Assembly: GCA_963767645.1 (NCBI GenBank)
Contig: CAVYEW010000001.1
Coordinates: 124,001 to 188,000, forward strand
Direction of reading: 5' to 3'
Length of the DNA: 64,000 nucleotides
Source: DATFDN01 sp963767645
GTDB lineage: Bacteria > Pseudomonadota > Alphaproteobacteria > Acetobacterales > Acetobacteraceae
The notes beneath the pieces are model-generated. The model saw only the letters and a list, made by a program, of their open reading frames with translations, had not been told where the DNA came from and searched no databases. Position numbers and translations under genes: made by a program. Below are positions 33,261 to 43,181 of the stretch, piece after piece. Within the stretch, counting starts at the first letter, position 1; each line of letters starts with the position of its first letter.

Positions 33261-34746
33261 ACTCCCTGTTCGTCTGATCCAAATCGGCGAAGCGGGTGAA
33301 CTCCGCCTCGAAGAACAGGTCGATCTTCCCCGTCGGGCCGTGGCGCTGCTTGGCGATGAGAAGCTCGGACTTGTTGTGGACCTGCTCCATGTCGTGCTTC
33401 CACTTCTCGAGCTGGGTCTGATACTTGTCGGCCGACTCGAAGGCGATCGGCTTCGGTTCCCGCTGCTTCAGGTAGTAGTCGTCGCGGTAGACGAACATCA
33501 CGCAATCGGCGTCCTGCTCGATGGTGCCCGACTCGCGCAGGTCCGCGAGCTGCGGGCGCTTGTCCTCCCGGTTTTCCACGGCGCGCGAAAGCTGCGACAG
33601 CGCGAGCACCGGGACCGCGAGTTCCTTGGCGAGCGCCTTCAGGCCCTGGGTGATCTGGCTGATCTCCAGGACCCGGCTCTCGGGACGCGTACCGGCGGCC
33701 GGGCGCATGAGCTGGAGGTAGTCCACGACCACCAGCGCCAGCCCGCGCGTGCGCTTGAGCCGGCGGCAGCGTGTGCGCAGCGCCGACATGGTGATGGCCG
33801 GGGTGTCGTCGATCTGGATCGGCAGGCCGGCGATCTCGCGCGAGACCTGCACGAAGCGGTCGAAATCCTTCTGGCCGATGTCGCCGCGTCGGATCCGGTC
33901 GGCGGAAATCCGCGCCTCTTCCGCCAGCAGGCGGGTGGCGAGCTGCTCGGCGCTCATTTCCAGAGAGAAGATGGCGGCGCAGGATTTCGGCACCGCGTTC
34001 GGATCGGCGGCGCGCGCCTCGGCCAGCATGGCCTTGGCGGCGCCGAACGCGATCTTGGTGGCGAGCGCGGTCTTGCCCATGCCGGGCCGGCCGGCGAGGA
34101 TCAGCAGGTCGGACGGATGCAGCCCGCCGGTGCGCGCGTCGATGTCGCGCAGCCCGGTGGTGAGGCCCGAGACGCCGCCCTGGCGATGGAAGGCGCGCTC
34201 GGCGCCGAGGATCGCCTCGGTCAGCGCGCGCTCGAACGGCACCAGCCCGCCATCGGCCCCGCCCTGGGTCGCGAGCTGGAACAGGGTCTGCTCGGCGGCC
34301 TCGATCTGGCCGGACCCGTCGAGCTCGGGATCGGCGCCGAAGGCGTTGTTCACCACCGTCTCACCGATTTCAATGAGCTGACGGCGCAGCCAGGCGTCGT
34401 GGATCGCGCGGCCGTACTCGCCGGCATTGATGATGCCGACCATCGCCGTCAGCAACTGCGCGAGATAGGCAGTGCCGCCCACCTCCTCCAGTACGCCGCT
34501 GTGCTCGAACTCGCCCTTCAGGGTGACGGCATCGGCGAGCTGCCCGGACTCGATCCGCCGGGCGATGGCGCGGAAGATGCGGCCGTGGATCGGGTCGGCG
34601 AAGTGATCGGCGATCAGGAACTCGGCGACCCGCTCATAGGCCTTGTTGTTGGCGAGCAGCGCGCCGAGCAGCGCCTGCTCAGCCTGCAGGTTCTGCGGCG
34701 GCAGGCGTTGGGAGAGGCCGAGGAGGGGCGAGTTGATGGTATTCAC
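33253..34746 (-). CDS. dnaB: Replicative DNA helicase DnaB
   Basis: A 497-residue protein from GTG 34746 (VNTINSPLLGLSQRLPPQNLQAEQALLG); GTG 34782 would add twelve residues. The N-terminal domain (to about 110) recruits primase; the RecA-like domain carries Walker A GRPGMGKTA, AAIFSLEMSAEQLATR, Walker B VVDYLQLM, and LRESGTIEQDADCVMFVYR with the arginine finger region. It unwinds DNA at the replication fork. First gene of the dnaB-alr-mlaE-mlaF series, overlapping alr by 8 bp. Confidence 0.95.
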   Translation of the reverse strand: MNTINSPLLGLSQRLPPQNLQAEQALLGALLANNKAYERVAEFLIADHFADPIHGRIFRAIARRIESGQLADAVTLKGEFEHSGVLEEVGGTAYLAQLLTAMVGIINAGEYGRAIHDAWLRRQLIEIGETVVNNAFGADPELDGSGQIEAAEQTLFQLATQGGADGGLVPFERALTEAILGAERAFHRQGGVSGLTTGLRDIDARTGGLHPSDLLILAGRPGMGKTALATKIAFGAAKAMLAEARAADPNAVPKSCAAIFSLEMSAEQLATRLLAEEARISADRIRRGDIGQKDFDRFVQVSREIAGLPIQIDDTPAITMSALRTRCRRLKRTRGLALVVVDYLQLMRPAAGTRPESRVLEISQITQGLKALAKELAVPVLALSQLSRAVENREDKRPQLADLRESGTIEQDADCVMFVYRDDYYLKQREPKPIAFESADKYQTQLEKWKHDMEQVHNKSELLIAKQRHGPTGKIDLFFEAEFTRFADLDQTNREYD

Positions 34747-34845
34747 GCGGGACACTCTAGGCCGGCTCGGGCTTCGCTGCACGAGCCCGCGCCTGTGGAT
34801 AGGTGTGGATCACGGGGGTGAAATCTCCCGGTGTTCCCGCCCTGC

Positions 34846-35883
34846 TCAGTGGAGGATCGGCCCGCTCGCCTTCCTCCAGGCGGCCATGCCGCCCTCGACA
34901 TGGCATGCGCCGGTCAGCCCGGAGTCCTGGGCCGCCTGCACCGCCATCGCCGAGCGCTCGCCATAGGCGCAAAGGAACAGCAGGCGCTTGCCGGTCGCGA
35001 CGGCGAGTTCGTACAGCACGCCGCCGGGCTGGATGTTCTCCTGCAGATCCGCATAGGGCGCGTGCAGGGCGCCTTGGATGACGCCGTGCTTTTCGCGCTC
35101 CCCGCGCTCGCGCAGATCGATCAGAGCGATGTCGCGGCATCCGATCAGCGCCTGCGCCGCCTCGGCCGTCACCGCCCAGCCGCGCCGGGCGATCTCGGCC
35201 TGATCCAGCCCCTGGCGCATGTTGGCCGGCACCGCCACGTCCATCATCTTCGGGTTCGACAGGTTCAACCCGTTCATCAGTGCCACGTACTCCTCGGCCG
35301 ACTTCACCTGCAGGCGCGGGTTGCACGCCTTCTCCTCGCCGATCGTGCTGACCGTGTCGCCCTTGTAGTCATGCGCGGGAAAAACCAGGGTCTGGTCGGG
35401 CAGGCGCAGCAGGCGGTTGAAGATCGATTCGTATTGCGCGCGCGGGTCGCCGTTCTGGAAATCGGTGCGTCCGGTGCCGCGGATCAGCAGCGTGTCGCCG
35501 GTGAACACGCGATCGGCCATGACGAAACTATATGAATCATCGGTGTGGCCCGGCGTGTAGATGACATTGAGGTCAATTCCTTCGATGCGCAGCCGGTCGC
35601 CGTCGGCCACGCGCATGGAGACCACGTCGACGCTGCTCTGCTCGCCCATCACCGTTATGCAGCGCGTGCGGTCGCGCAGCGCGCCGAGCCCGGTAATGTG
35701 ATCGGCATGGAGGTGAGTATCGACCGCCTTGACCAGCTTGAGATCGAGCTCGCGGATGAGTTGCAGGTAGCGGTCGACCTTCTCCAGGACCGGATCGAGG
35801 ATCAGCGCCTCGCCGCCGCGGCGGCTGGCGAGGAGGTAGGTGTAGGTGCCTGACGCGGCATCGAAAAGCTGTCGGAAGATCAT
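34846..35883 (-). CDS. MBL-fold persulfide dioxygenase-like / rhodanese fusion protein
   Basis: A 345-residue protein from ATG 35883. Residues 1-235 are an ETHE1/Blh-type metallo-beta-lactamase domain: THLHADHITG, YTPGHTDDS, FTGDTLLIRGTGRTDFQ and FPAHDYKG provide iron ligands. Residues 240-345 are a rhodanese domain with the active-site loop CAYGERSAM (Cys present). Such fusions oxidise glutathione persulfide to sulfite and shuttle sulfane sulfur, detoxifying sulfide in the cytoplasm. Divergent from radA with about 160 bp between. No sulfide-responsive regulator is beside it. Confidence 0.85.
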   Translation of the reverse strand: MIFRQLFDAASGTYTYLLASRRGGEALILDPVLEKVDRYLQLIRELDLKLVKAVDTHLHADHITGLGALRDRTRCITVMGEQSSVDVVSMRVADGDRLRIEGIDLNVIYTPGHTDDSYSFVMADRVFTGDTLLIRGTGRTDFQNGDPRAQYESIFNRLLRLPDQTLVFPAHDYKGDTVSTIGEEKACNPRLQVKSAEEYVALMNGLNLSNPKMMDVAVPANMRQGLDQAEIARRGWAVTAEAAQALIGCRDIALIDLRERGEREKHGVIQGALHAPYADLQENIQPGGVLYELAVATGKRLLFLCAYGERSAMAVQAAQDSGLTGACHVEGGMAAWRKASGPILH

Positions 35884-36045
35884 GATCAATCTCCGGCGGA
35901 CAAAGAGGAGGAAAAATCCTACTGCCCGCGATGCTCTCCGCGCTACATTCTTGTCGCCGCCGCCAAGGCGTCCGCCTCGCGCCGCCATGCGGTCGGGCTT
36001 GACCAAACCCCCGCTTACTGGTCCATCCGTGCGTGCCCTGATCGA

Positions 36046-37440
<1,395 letters not shown>

Positions 37441-37499
37441 CCTCTTGGCACCGACTCGTGCCCGCCGCATAAGGCGCGCGCGAGGGATTGCGGAGCGCG

Positions 37500-38087
37500 A
37501 TGACCTGGGTTGATGCCGTCCTTGTCCTGGTGCTGGTCGTCTCCGGGCTGCTCGCGTTCCTGCGCGGCTTGGTGCGCGAGATGCTGGGCATCGGCGCTTG
37601 GGTCGGCGCCGCGGTGCTGGCGGTATGGGCGACTCCTTATGTGCGCCATCGGTTCGAGATCTGGCTGCACGATCGGCCCGGCCTGGGCGAACCGATCGCC
37701 TATGCCGTCCTGTTCCTGGTCAGCCTCGCGGTGCTGCTGTTCATCTCCCACCGCATCGCCCGGATGGTACGCGGCTCCGCTCTCGGTGGGCTTGATCGCA
37801 CATTAGGGCTGGTATTCGGCCTGGTGCGGGGTGCGGCGCTGATCGTGCTCGCCTATATCATCGCTGGATGGCTGGTCGGGCCGGTGGAGAACTGGCCCCG
37901 GCCGGTGTTGCAGGCCCGCGCGCTTGGACCCGCCTACGACGGCGCGGTCTGGCTGAGCGGGCGCCTTCCTGTGCGCTTCCGGCCCCATATCTACGCGCCG
38001 CCGGCCGGGCGGCAGACGACAGCCGATGCCCTGTTGCGCGCCGTCCCGCAAGGACGGGCGACCGGACCGCATCCGGCACGGCAGTAG
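37500..38087 (+). CDS. cvpA: CvpA-family membrane protein
   Basis: 195 residues from ATG 37500 (MTWVDAVLVLVLVVSGLLAFLRGLVREML). Four membrane helices; the pattern FLRGLVREMLGIGAWVGA and GGLDRTLGLVFGLVRGAAL are the CvpA family signatures. CvpA is an inner-membrane protein needed for colicin V production in E. coli and for envelope stress tolerance elsewhere; its place before purF is classical. A polar tail ends the protein. Confidence 0.9.
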   Translation: MTWVDAVLVLVLVVSGLLAFLRGLVREMLGIGAWVGAAVLAVWATPYVRHRFEIWLHDRPGLGEPIAYAVLFLVSLAVLLFISHRIARMVRGSALGGLDRTLGLVFGLVRGAALIVLAYIIAGWLVGPVENWPRPVLQARALGPAYDGAVWLSGRLPVRFRPHIYAPPAGRQTTADALLRAVPQGRATGPHPARQ

Positions 38088-38098
38088 GAGAGAACCGC

Positions 38099-39562
38099 AT
38101 GGCGTTTCTCGCGGCCCCGGAGGATGACAAGCCGCACGAGGAGTGCGGCGTGTTTGGCGTCTGGAACGTTCCCGATGCCGCCGCCGTTACCGCGCTGGGC
38201 CTGCACGCGCTGCAGCACCGCGGCCAGGAGGCGACCGGGATCGTCAGCTTCGACGGCACGCGATTCCACTCTCATAAGGCGATGGGGCTGGTCGGCGACA
38301 ATTTTGGCGACGCCCGCGTGATCGCCTCCCTGCCCGGCACCCGCGCCATCGGCCATAACCGCTACGCCACGACCGGCGCGACGATCCTGCGCAACGTCCA
38401 GCCGCTCTACGCCGATTTCGAGTTCGGCGGGTTCGCGGTGGCGCATAACGGCAACCTGACCAACGCGCATATCCTGCGCCGCTCCCTGGTGCGCCGCGGC
38501 TGCCTGTTTCAGTCCACCACGGATTCCGAGGTGTTCATCCATCTCATCGCGATCAGCCTCTACTCCACTGTCCCAGACCGCCTGATCGACGCGCTGAAGC
38601 AGGTGGTCGGTGCCTACTCGCTGGTGGCGCTGTCGGACGAGGCGCTGATCGGCGTGCGCGATCCGCTCGGCGTGCGGCCGCTGATCCTGGGGCATATCGG
38701 CACCGACCCGGCCTCGGGCTGGGTGCTCGCCTCGGAGACCTGCGCGCTCGACATCGTCGATGCGAAGTTCGTGCGTGATGTCGAGCCGGGCGAGATCGTC
38801 GTCATCGACGATCAGGGCGTGCGCAGCATCAAGCCGTTCGGGCGCAAGCGCGAGCGCTTCTGCGTATTCGAATACATCTACTTCGCGCGCCCCGATTCGG
38901 TGATGGAAGGCACGCCGGTCTATTCGGCGCGCAAGCGCATCGGCGCCGAGCTCGCGCGCGAATCCGGCGTCCCCGCCGACCTCGTCGTGCCGGTGCCGGA
39001 TTCCGGGGTGCCGGCCGCCATGGGCTACGCCGCCGAGAGCCGCATCCCGTTCGAGCTGGGCATCATCCGCAACCATTATGTCGGGCGTACCTTCATCGAG
39101 CCGACCGACACGATCCGCCATCTGGGCGTGAAGCTGAAGCACTCCGCGAACCGCGCCGCTCTGGAGGGGCAGCGGGTGATCCTGGTCGACGACTCGATCG
39201 TGCGCGGCACCACCAGCCGCAAGATCGTCGAGATGGTGCGCCAGGCCGGGGCGCGCGAGGTGCATATGCGCATCTCCTCCCCGCCAACGACCCATTCTTG
39301 CTTCTACGGCATCGACACGCCGGAGCGGAGCAAGCTGCTTGCGGCGCGCTTCTCGGTGGCCGAGATGGCGGAGCAGATCGGCGCCGACAGCCTGGCCTTC
39401 GTCTCGATCGATGGCTTGTACCGGGCGCTCGGCAAGGAGGACCGCGACCCGGCCCGGCCGCATTACTGCGACGCCTGCTTCACCGGCGACTATCCGATCG
39501 GCGTGCCCGACCAGGCCGACAATGCCGAGCGCCAGCTCAGTCTGTTGACTGATAATTGCTGA
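38099..39562 (+). CDS. purF: Amidophosphoribosyltransferase
   Basis: 487 residues from ATG 38099 behind TAGGAGAGAACCGC. Ntn-type glutaminase with catalytic Cys in EECGVFGVW (after propeptide removal), GLHALQHRGQEATGI, NRYATTGA, and the PRPP-binding loop VILVDDSIVRGTTSRKI. It makes phosphoribosylamine, the first step of de novo purine synthesis. Eleven bp after cvpA; a large palindromic repeat just downstream probably ends the transcript. Confidence 0.96.
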   Translation: MAFLAAPEDDKPHEECGVFGVWNVPDAAAVTALGLHALQHRGQEATGIVSFDGTRFHSHKAMGLVGDNFGDARVIASLPGTRAIGHNRYATTGATILRNVQPLYADFEFGGFAVAHNGNLTNAHILRRSLVRRGCLFQSTTDSEVFIHLIAISLYSTVPDRLIDALKQVVGAYSLVALSDEALIGVRDPLGVRPLILGHIGTDPASGWVLASETCALDIVDAKFVRDVEPGEIVVIDDQGVRSIKPFGRKRERFCVFEYIYFARPDSVMEGTPVYSARKRIGAELARESGVPADLVVPVPDSGVPAAMGYAAESRIPFELGIIRNHYVGRTFIEPTDTIRHLGVKLKHSANRAALEGQRVILVDDSIVRGTTSRKIVEMVRQAGAREVHMRISSPPTTHSCFYGIDTPERSKLLAARFSVAEMAEQIGADSLAFVSIDGLYRALGKEDRDPARPHYCDACFTGDYPIGVPDQADNAERQLSLLTDNC

Positions 39563-39595
39563 TGGCCGCGCCGCGGATGCATAGCCGCGGCTCCA

Positions 39596-39691
39596 TTCTC
39601 CCTCTCCCGCTTGCGGGAGAGGGTTGGGGTGAGGGTGCCCCGGCCCTCCTCACCCCAACCCTCTCCCCCCGGAAACAGGGGGAGAGGGAGC
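39596..39691. repeat. Large GC-rich inverted repeat after purF
   Basis: ccctctcccgc (39600-39610) pairs with gcgggagaggg (39613-39623); ggttggggtgagg (39622-39634) pairs with cctcaccccaacc (39648-39660); a third stem ctctcccccc/gggggagag follows at 39661-39688. The whole is a nested palindrome typical of dispersed intergenic repeats in proteobacteria. Between purF and the next SDR gene, it can act as a terminator or mRNA stabiliser. Confidence 0.85.
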
Positions 39692-39716
39692 TAACTCCGC
39701 CCGCTAGGGTGCGCTG

Positions 39717-40433
39717 ATGGATGCGCCCCTTTCCGGAACCGTCGCCCTTGTCACCGGCGCGAGCCGCGGCATCGGCGCGGCAACCGCGATCGAGCTTGCC
39801 CGCCTTGGGGCGCACTGCGTGATCACCGCCCGAACCCAAGGCGGGCTGGAGGAAACCGACGACGCCATCCGCGCCGCCGGCGGCGCGGCCACCCTGCTGC
39901 CGCTCGATCTCCTGGAAGGCGAGCAGGTAGACGCGCTCGGTCCCAGCATCGGCGTGCGCTTCCGCCGCCTCGACATCCTGGTCCATTGCGCGGGCGCGCT
40001 TGGCCGGCTGGCACCGGTCGGTCATCTGCTGCCCGCCGAGTGGAACGAGGCCATGGGCGTGAACGCCGCCGCCGCCTGGCGCCTGATCCGCACCTGCGAC
40101 GGGCTGCTGCGCACCGCCGAGGCCGGCCGCGCCGTGTTCGTCACCGCCGCGCGGGCGCGCGAGCCGAAAGCCTATTGGGGCTGCTACGGCGCGGCCAAGG
40201 CCGCCCTCGAATACCTCGTGCTGACCTGGGCCGACGAGGTGGGCTCGACCACGCGCCTGCGCGTCAACCTGTTCGATCCGGGACCAGTCGCGACGCGGCT
40301 GCGGCTGGCGGCGTTCCCCGGCGAGGATTCCGCCTCGCTGCCCCGGCCCGAGTCGGTGGCGCCGAAGCTCGCCGCGCTGTGCCTGCCGGCGGAGACGCGC
40401 AACGGGGCGCTGGTGAAGAGTGCCGATCCTTGA
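39717..40433 (+). CDS. Short-chain dehydrogenase/reductase
   Basis: 238 residues: TGASRGIGAATA (residues 13-24), HCAGALG near 90, catalytic Ser/Thr region AVFVTAARA and YGAAK in YWGCYGAAKAALE. ITARTQGGLEETD at strand 2 suggests NADP(H). C-terminal part is short, ending ALVKSADP. Similar in build to YciK-type reductases. It overlaps the start of the MFS gene by 14 bp, so both are translated together. Substrate unknown. Confidence 0.83.
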   Translation: MDAPLSGTVALVTGASRGIGAATAIELARLGAHCVITARTQGGLEETDDAIRAAGGAATLLPLDLLEGEQVDALGPSIGVRFRRLDILVHCAGALGRLAPVGHLLPAEWNEAMGVNAAAAWRLIRTCDGLLRTAEAGRAVFVTAARAREPKAYWGCYGAAKAALEYLVLTWADEVGSTTRLRVNLFDPGPVATRLRLAAFPGEDSASLPRPESVAPKLAALCLPAETRNGALVKSADP

Positions 40434-41691
40434 TGCACCCAGCCAGCCTCGCGATCCGCGGATCGGCCGGCTCATGCTGCTGTTCGCGATCGTCTACCTG
40501 GTCGAAGGCATCGGCCAGGCGCGGGTCGGCATCATTGCCCAGCCGCTGACCTATTTCCTGAAGGAGAGCGGGTGGACGCCGGTCCACGTCACCGCCTATC
40601 TCGCGATCTTCACCCTGCCCTGGGTCATCAAGCCGGTCTACGGGGTCGTCTCCGATTTCCTCCCGCTGTTCGGCTATCGGCGGAAATCCTATCTGGTGAT
40701 CGCCAATGCGGTGGGGGCGGTCTCCTTCGGAACCGTCGCCTTCCTGGCAACGCCCGGCTCGATGGCCCTGCCGCTCTCGCTCACCGCCTATGCGATGGCC
40801 ATCGCCAGCACGGTCTGTGGGGCGCTGTTGGTCGAAAGCGGTCAGCGCTCCGGCGCCAGCGGCGCCTTCGTCAACCAGCAATGGCTCTGGTTCAGCGTCG
40901 CGACCCTGGCCAGCGCGGTCGCCGGCGGCGAGCTGGTGCAGCATCTGCCGCCCGCAACGGCGCTGCGCGCGGCGGCCCTGGTCAGCGCCGCCGCTCCCTT
41001 GGCCGTGCTCGCCGCCATCCCGCGCCTGGTCGACGAGGATAGGCGAAGGGCGAACGTTGCTGAGCTGAAGCGGACCCTGCGCAGCCTGCTTTCCGTGTTC
41101 CGGTCGCGGACGCTCTATCTGCTCGGCGCGTTCCTGTTCCTCTACTCGTTCAGCCCCGGCTTCGGCACGCCGCTCTATTTCTACATGACCGACAGGCTGC
41201 ACTTCTCGCAATCCTATATCGGCCTGCTCACTGCCATCGCCTCTGCCGGCTGGATCGTGGGCGCGGTGCTGTACCGCCGCCTTCTGGAAGGGATGCGGCT
41301 TCGCAGCCTGCTCAATCTGAGCATCCTGCTCGGCACGACCAGCACAGCGAGCTTCCTACTGCTAACCAACGAGATCACCGCGGCGGCAGTGAATTTCGGC
41401 AGCGGCATGGCGGCGATGGTCGCCAATGTCGCGACTCTCACCCTGGCCGCGGAGGTGTGTCCGAAACGCTCCGAGGGCTTCGTCTTCGCCGCCCTGATGT
41501 CGATCATCAACCTCGCCGCACCGGCATCGGACAACGCCGGTGCGTTCCTCTATGAGCACGTCTTCCGCAACAGGTTGGCGCCGCTGGTCGTGGTCTCGGC
41601 GGCGTTCACCGCGTTTGCCCTCGTCATCGTGCCCCTGCTTCGGCTCGGGGATCGGCGCCAAGGGGAAGGGATCGACAGCCCTACCCCCTGA
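40420..41691 (+). CDS. MFS transporter, folate-biopterin (BT1/FBT)-like
   Basis: 423 residues from GTG 40420 with twelve membrane helices. GIGQARVGIIAQPLTYFLKE near the N-terminus and YGVVSDFLPLFGYRRKSYL in loop 2-3 follow the pattern of the BT1/FBT branch, whose plant, protist and cyanobacterial members carry folates or pterins. The cargo here is not known. Overlaps the SDR gene by 14 bp; a reductase-transporter pair for a pterin-like compound is possible but speculative. Confidence 0.75.
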   Translation: MPILDAPSQPRDPRIGRLMLLFAIVYLVEGIGQARVGIIAQPLTYFLKESGWTPVHVTAYLAIFTLPWVIKPVYGVVSDFLPLFGYRRKSYLVIANAVGAVSFGTVAFLATPGSMALPLSLTAYAMAIASTVCGALLVESGQRSGASGAFVNQQWLWFSVATLASAVAGGELVQHLPPATALRAAALVSAAAPLAVLAAIPRLVDEDRRRANVAELKRTLRSLLSVFRSRTLYLLGAFLFLYSFSPGFGTPLYFYMTDRLHFSQSYIGLLTAIASAGWIVGAVLYRRLLEGMRLRSLLNLSILLGTTSTASFLLLTNEITAAAVNFGSGMAAMVANVATLTLAAEVCPKRSEGFVFAALMSIINLAAPASDNAGAFLYEHVFRNRLAPLVVVSAAFTAFALVIVPLLRLGDRRQGEGIDSPTP

Positions 41692-41718
41692 CTACGCCGT
41701 TGTCCCGCAAACCGACAA

Positions 41719-42324
41719 CTAGCCCATCTGGGATTCAGCAAACTCGTAGTTTGCGAGCTGATCGAGCCAGTTGCTCAGGTAGTCGGCACGCACGTTGCGG
41801 AAATCGAGGTAATAGCTGTGCTCCCACACGTCGCAGCCGAGCAGTGCCTTGCCCTCGCCGGTAGCGAGCGGATTTGACCCGTTCGGCGTCTTCGTCACTT
41901 TCAGCTTGCCATCCGAGCCGAGCACCAGCCACGCCCAGCCGGAGCCGAACTGCGTCGCGCCGGCGTTCTTGAAAGCGTCCTTGAACGCCTGGACCGAGCC
42001 GAAATCCTCATTGATCTTCTTCTCGAGCCGGCCGGGGATGCGCCCGCCGTTATTGGGGCTCATGCACGGCCAGAACAGGTTGTGGTTCCAGTGCTGCCCG
42101 GCATTGTTGAAGACGCCAGCCATGTCCGGCTTGTTGTTCGAGAGCTTGATGATCTCGTCCAGCGACTTGCCCTGGAGATTGGCATCCTTCTCGACGAACC
42201 CGTTCAGCGCGGTCACATAGGCTTGGTGGTGCTTGTCGTGGTGCAGCTCCAGCGTCTCGCGGCACATGCGGCGGGACGCGAGCGCGTCGTGCGGATAGGG
42301 CAGCTTGGGAAGTTCGAAAGCCAT
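41719..42324 (-). CDS. sodB: Superoxide dismutase, Fe/Mn family
   Basis: 201 residues. Metal ligands: His in LELHHDKHHQAYV, His in GQHWNHNLFWPCM, and Asp/His in DVWEHSYYLDFRN. The Gln of NNAGQHWNH sits where iron enzymes have their active-site Gln, so iron or cambialistic use is more likely than strict manganese. Cytoplasmic dismutation of superoxide. ATG 42324 has GGAGAACGTCC upstream. Its start codon shares bases with the ATG of the opposite-strand gene at 42323. Confidence 0.94.
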   Translation of the reverse strand: MAFELPKLPYPHDALASRRMCRETLELHHDKHHQAYVTALNGFVEKDANLQGKSLDEIIKLSNNKPDMAGVFNNAGQHWNHNLFWPCMSPNNGGRIPGRLEKKINEDFGSVQAFKDAFKNAGATQFGSGWAWLVLGSDGKLKVTKTPNGSNPLATGEGKALLGCDVWEHSYYLDFRNVRADYLSNWLDQLANYEFAESQMG

Positions 42325-43171
42325 GGACGTTCTCCGCCGATTTTGGGGTGACGAGAAGGTCTCGACACCGAGTAGCTATGACCCGGCCGAAAGGGCGTCA
42401 AGCTTAAGCCGGGCGGCAACGCTGGTGCGCCGCAACGATCCCGACCGGTTCCTGACCGCCTTGTTCGCTCCTGCGTCGCGGCGCGAGACGTTGTTCGTGC
42501 TGTACGCCTTCAATAACGAGCTGGCCCGCGCGCGCGCCGTCGTCTCCGAACCGATGCTGGCGCTGATGCGCCTGCAATGGTGGCGCGAGGTGGTGGAGGG
42601 CGCGCGGCGGCGCCACGAGATCGCCGGCCCGCTCGGCGCCGCGATCGATGCGGGCGAGCTTCGTGCCGACGATCTCGGGACGTTGATCGATGCGCGCGAG
42701 ATCGAGGCGGAGCCCGCCATCCCGACGCTCGACGCATGGCAAGCTTATCTGATGGGCAGCGCGGGCGGACTGGCGGTGGCAGCCGGCCGGCTGCTCGGGG
42801 CGCCGGACCTGGAGGCGCTGCGCCGGCCCGGCGCGGCATACGGCGCCGCCGGCGTGCTGCGCAGCGTACCGGCGCTGGCCCGCCGGCAGCGCATGCTGCT
42901 GCCCGCCGACATGCTCGCCCGGCACGGCGTCTCGATCGAGGAGGCCATTGCCGCCCCGCTTGCCGATCCGGTTCTAGCGGCGCAGCGCGACCTCGCCCGC
43001 GAGGCGCAAGGCTGGCTGGGGCCGCGGGATACCGACGTGCCACGCGAGGCGCGCGCCGCCGGACTTCCGGCGGTGCTGGCACGCCGCGACCTCGCGCGAC
43101 CCCCGCCCTTGCCGGTGCGGCGCGGGCTGGCGGATCGGCTGGCGGTGGTGCGGGCCGGGTTGCTGGGGTGA
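42323..43171 (+). CDS. Squalene/phytoene synthase-fold protein, NDUFAF6-like
   Basis: About 282 residues if started at ATG 42323; GTG 42425, just before VRRNDPDRFLTALFAP, is an attractive alternative because it leaves room for a promoter. Seen: RETLFVLYAFNNELARARAVVSEPMLALMRLQWWREVVEGARR. The first Asp-rich motif of true synthases is absent (FNNELAR), as in the mitochondrial complex I assembly factor NDUFAF6, so a non-catalytic assembly role is more likely than terpene synthesis. Cytoplasmic or membrane-associated. Divergent from sodB with no gap. Confidence 0.75.
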   Translation: MDVLRRFWGDEKVSTPSSYDPAERASSLSRAATLVRRNDPDRFLTALFAPASRRETLFVLYAFNNELARARAVVSEPMLALMRLQWWREVVEGARRRHEIAGPLGAAIDAGELRADDLGTLIDAREIEAEPAIPTLDAWQAYLMGSAGGLAVAAGRLLGAPDLEALRRPGAAYGAAGVLRSVPALARRQRMLLPADMLARHGVSIEEAIAAPLADPVLAAQRDLAREAQGWLGPRDTDVPREARAAGLPAVLARRDLARPPPLPVRRGLADRLAVVRAGLLG

Positions 43172-43181
43172 TCGGCTCGCG

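Noticed and set aside
33139..34821. A 560-aa plus-strand frame
   Set aside because: Antisense shadow of dnaB, starting in the palindromic repeat (PSPRPSPTRGGGGE artefact peptide).
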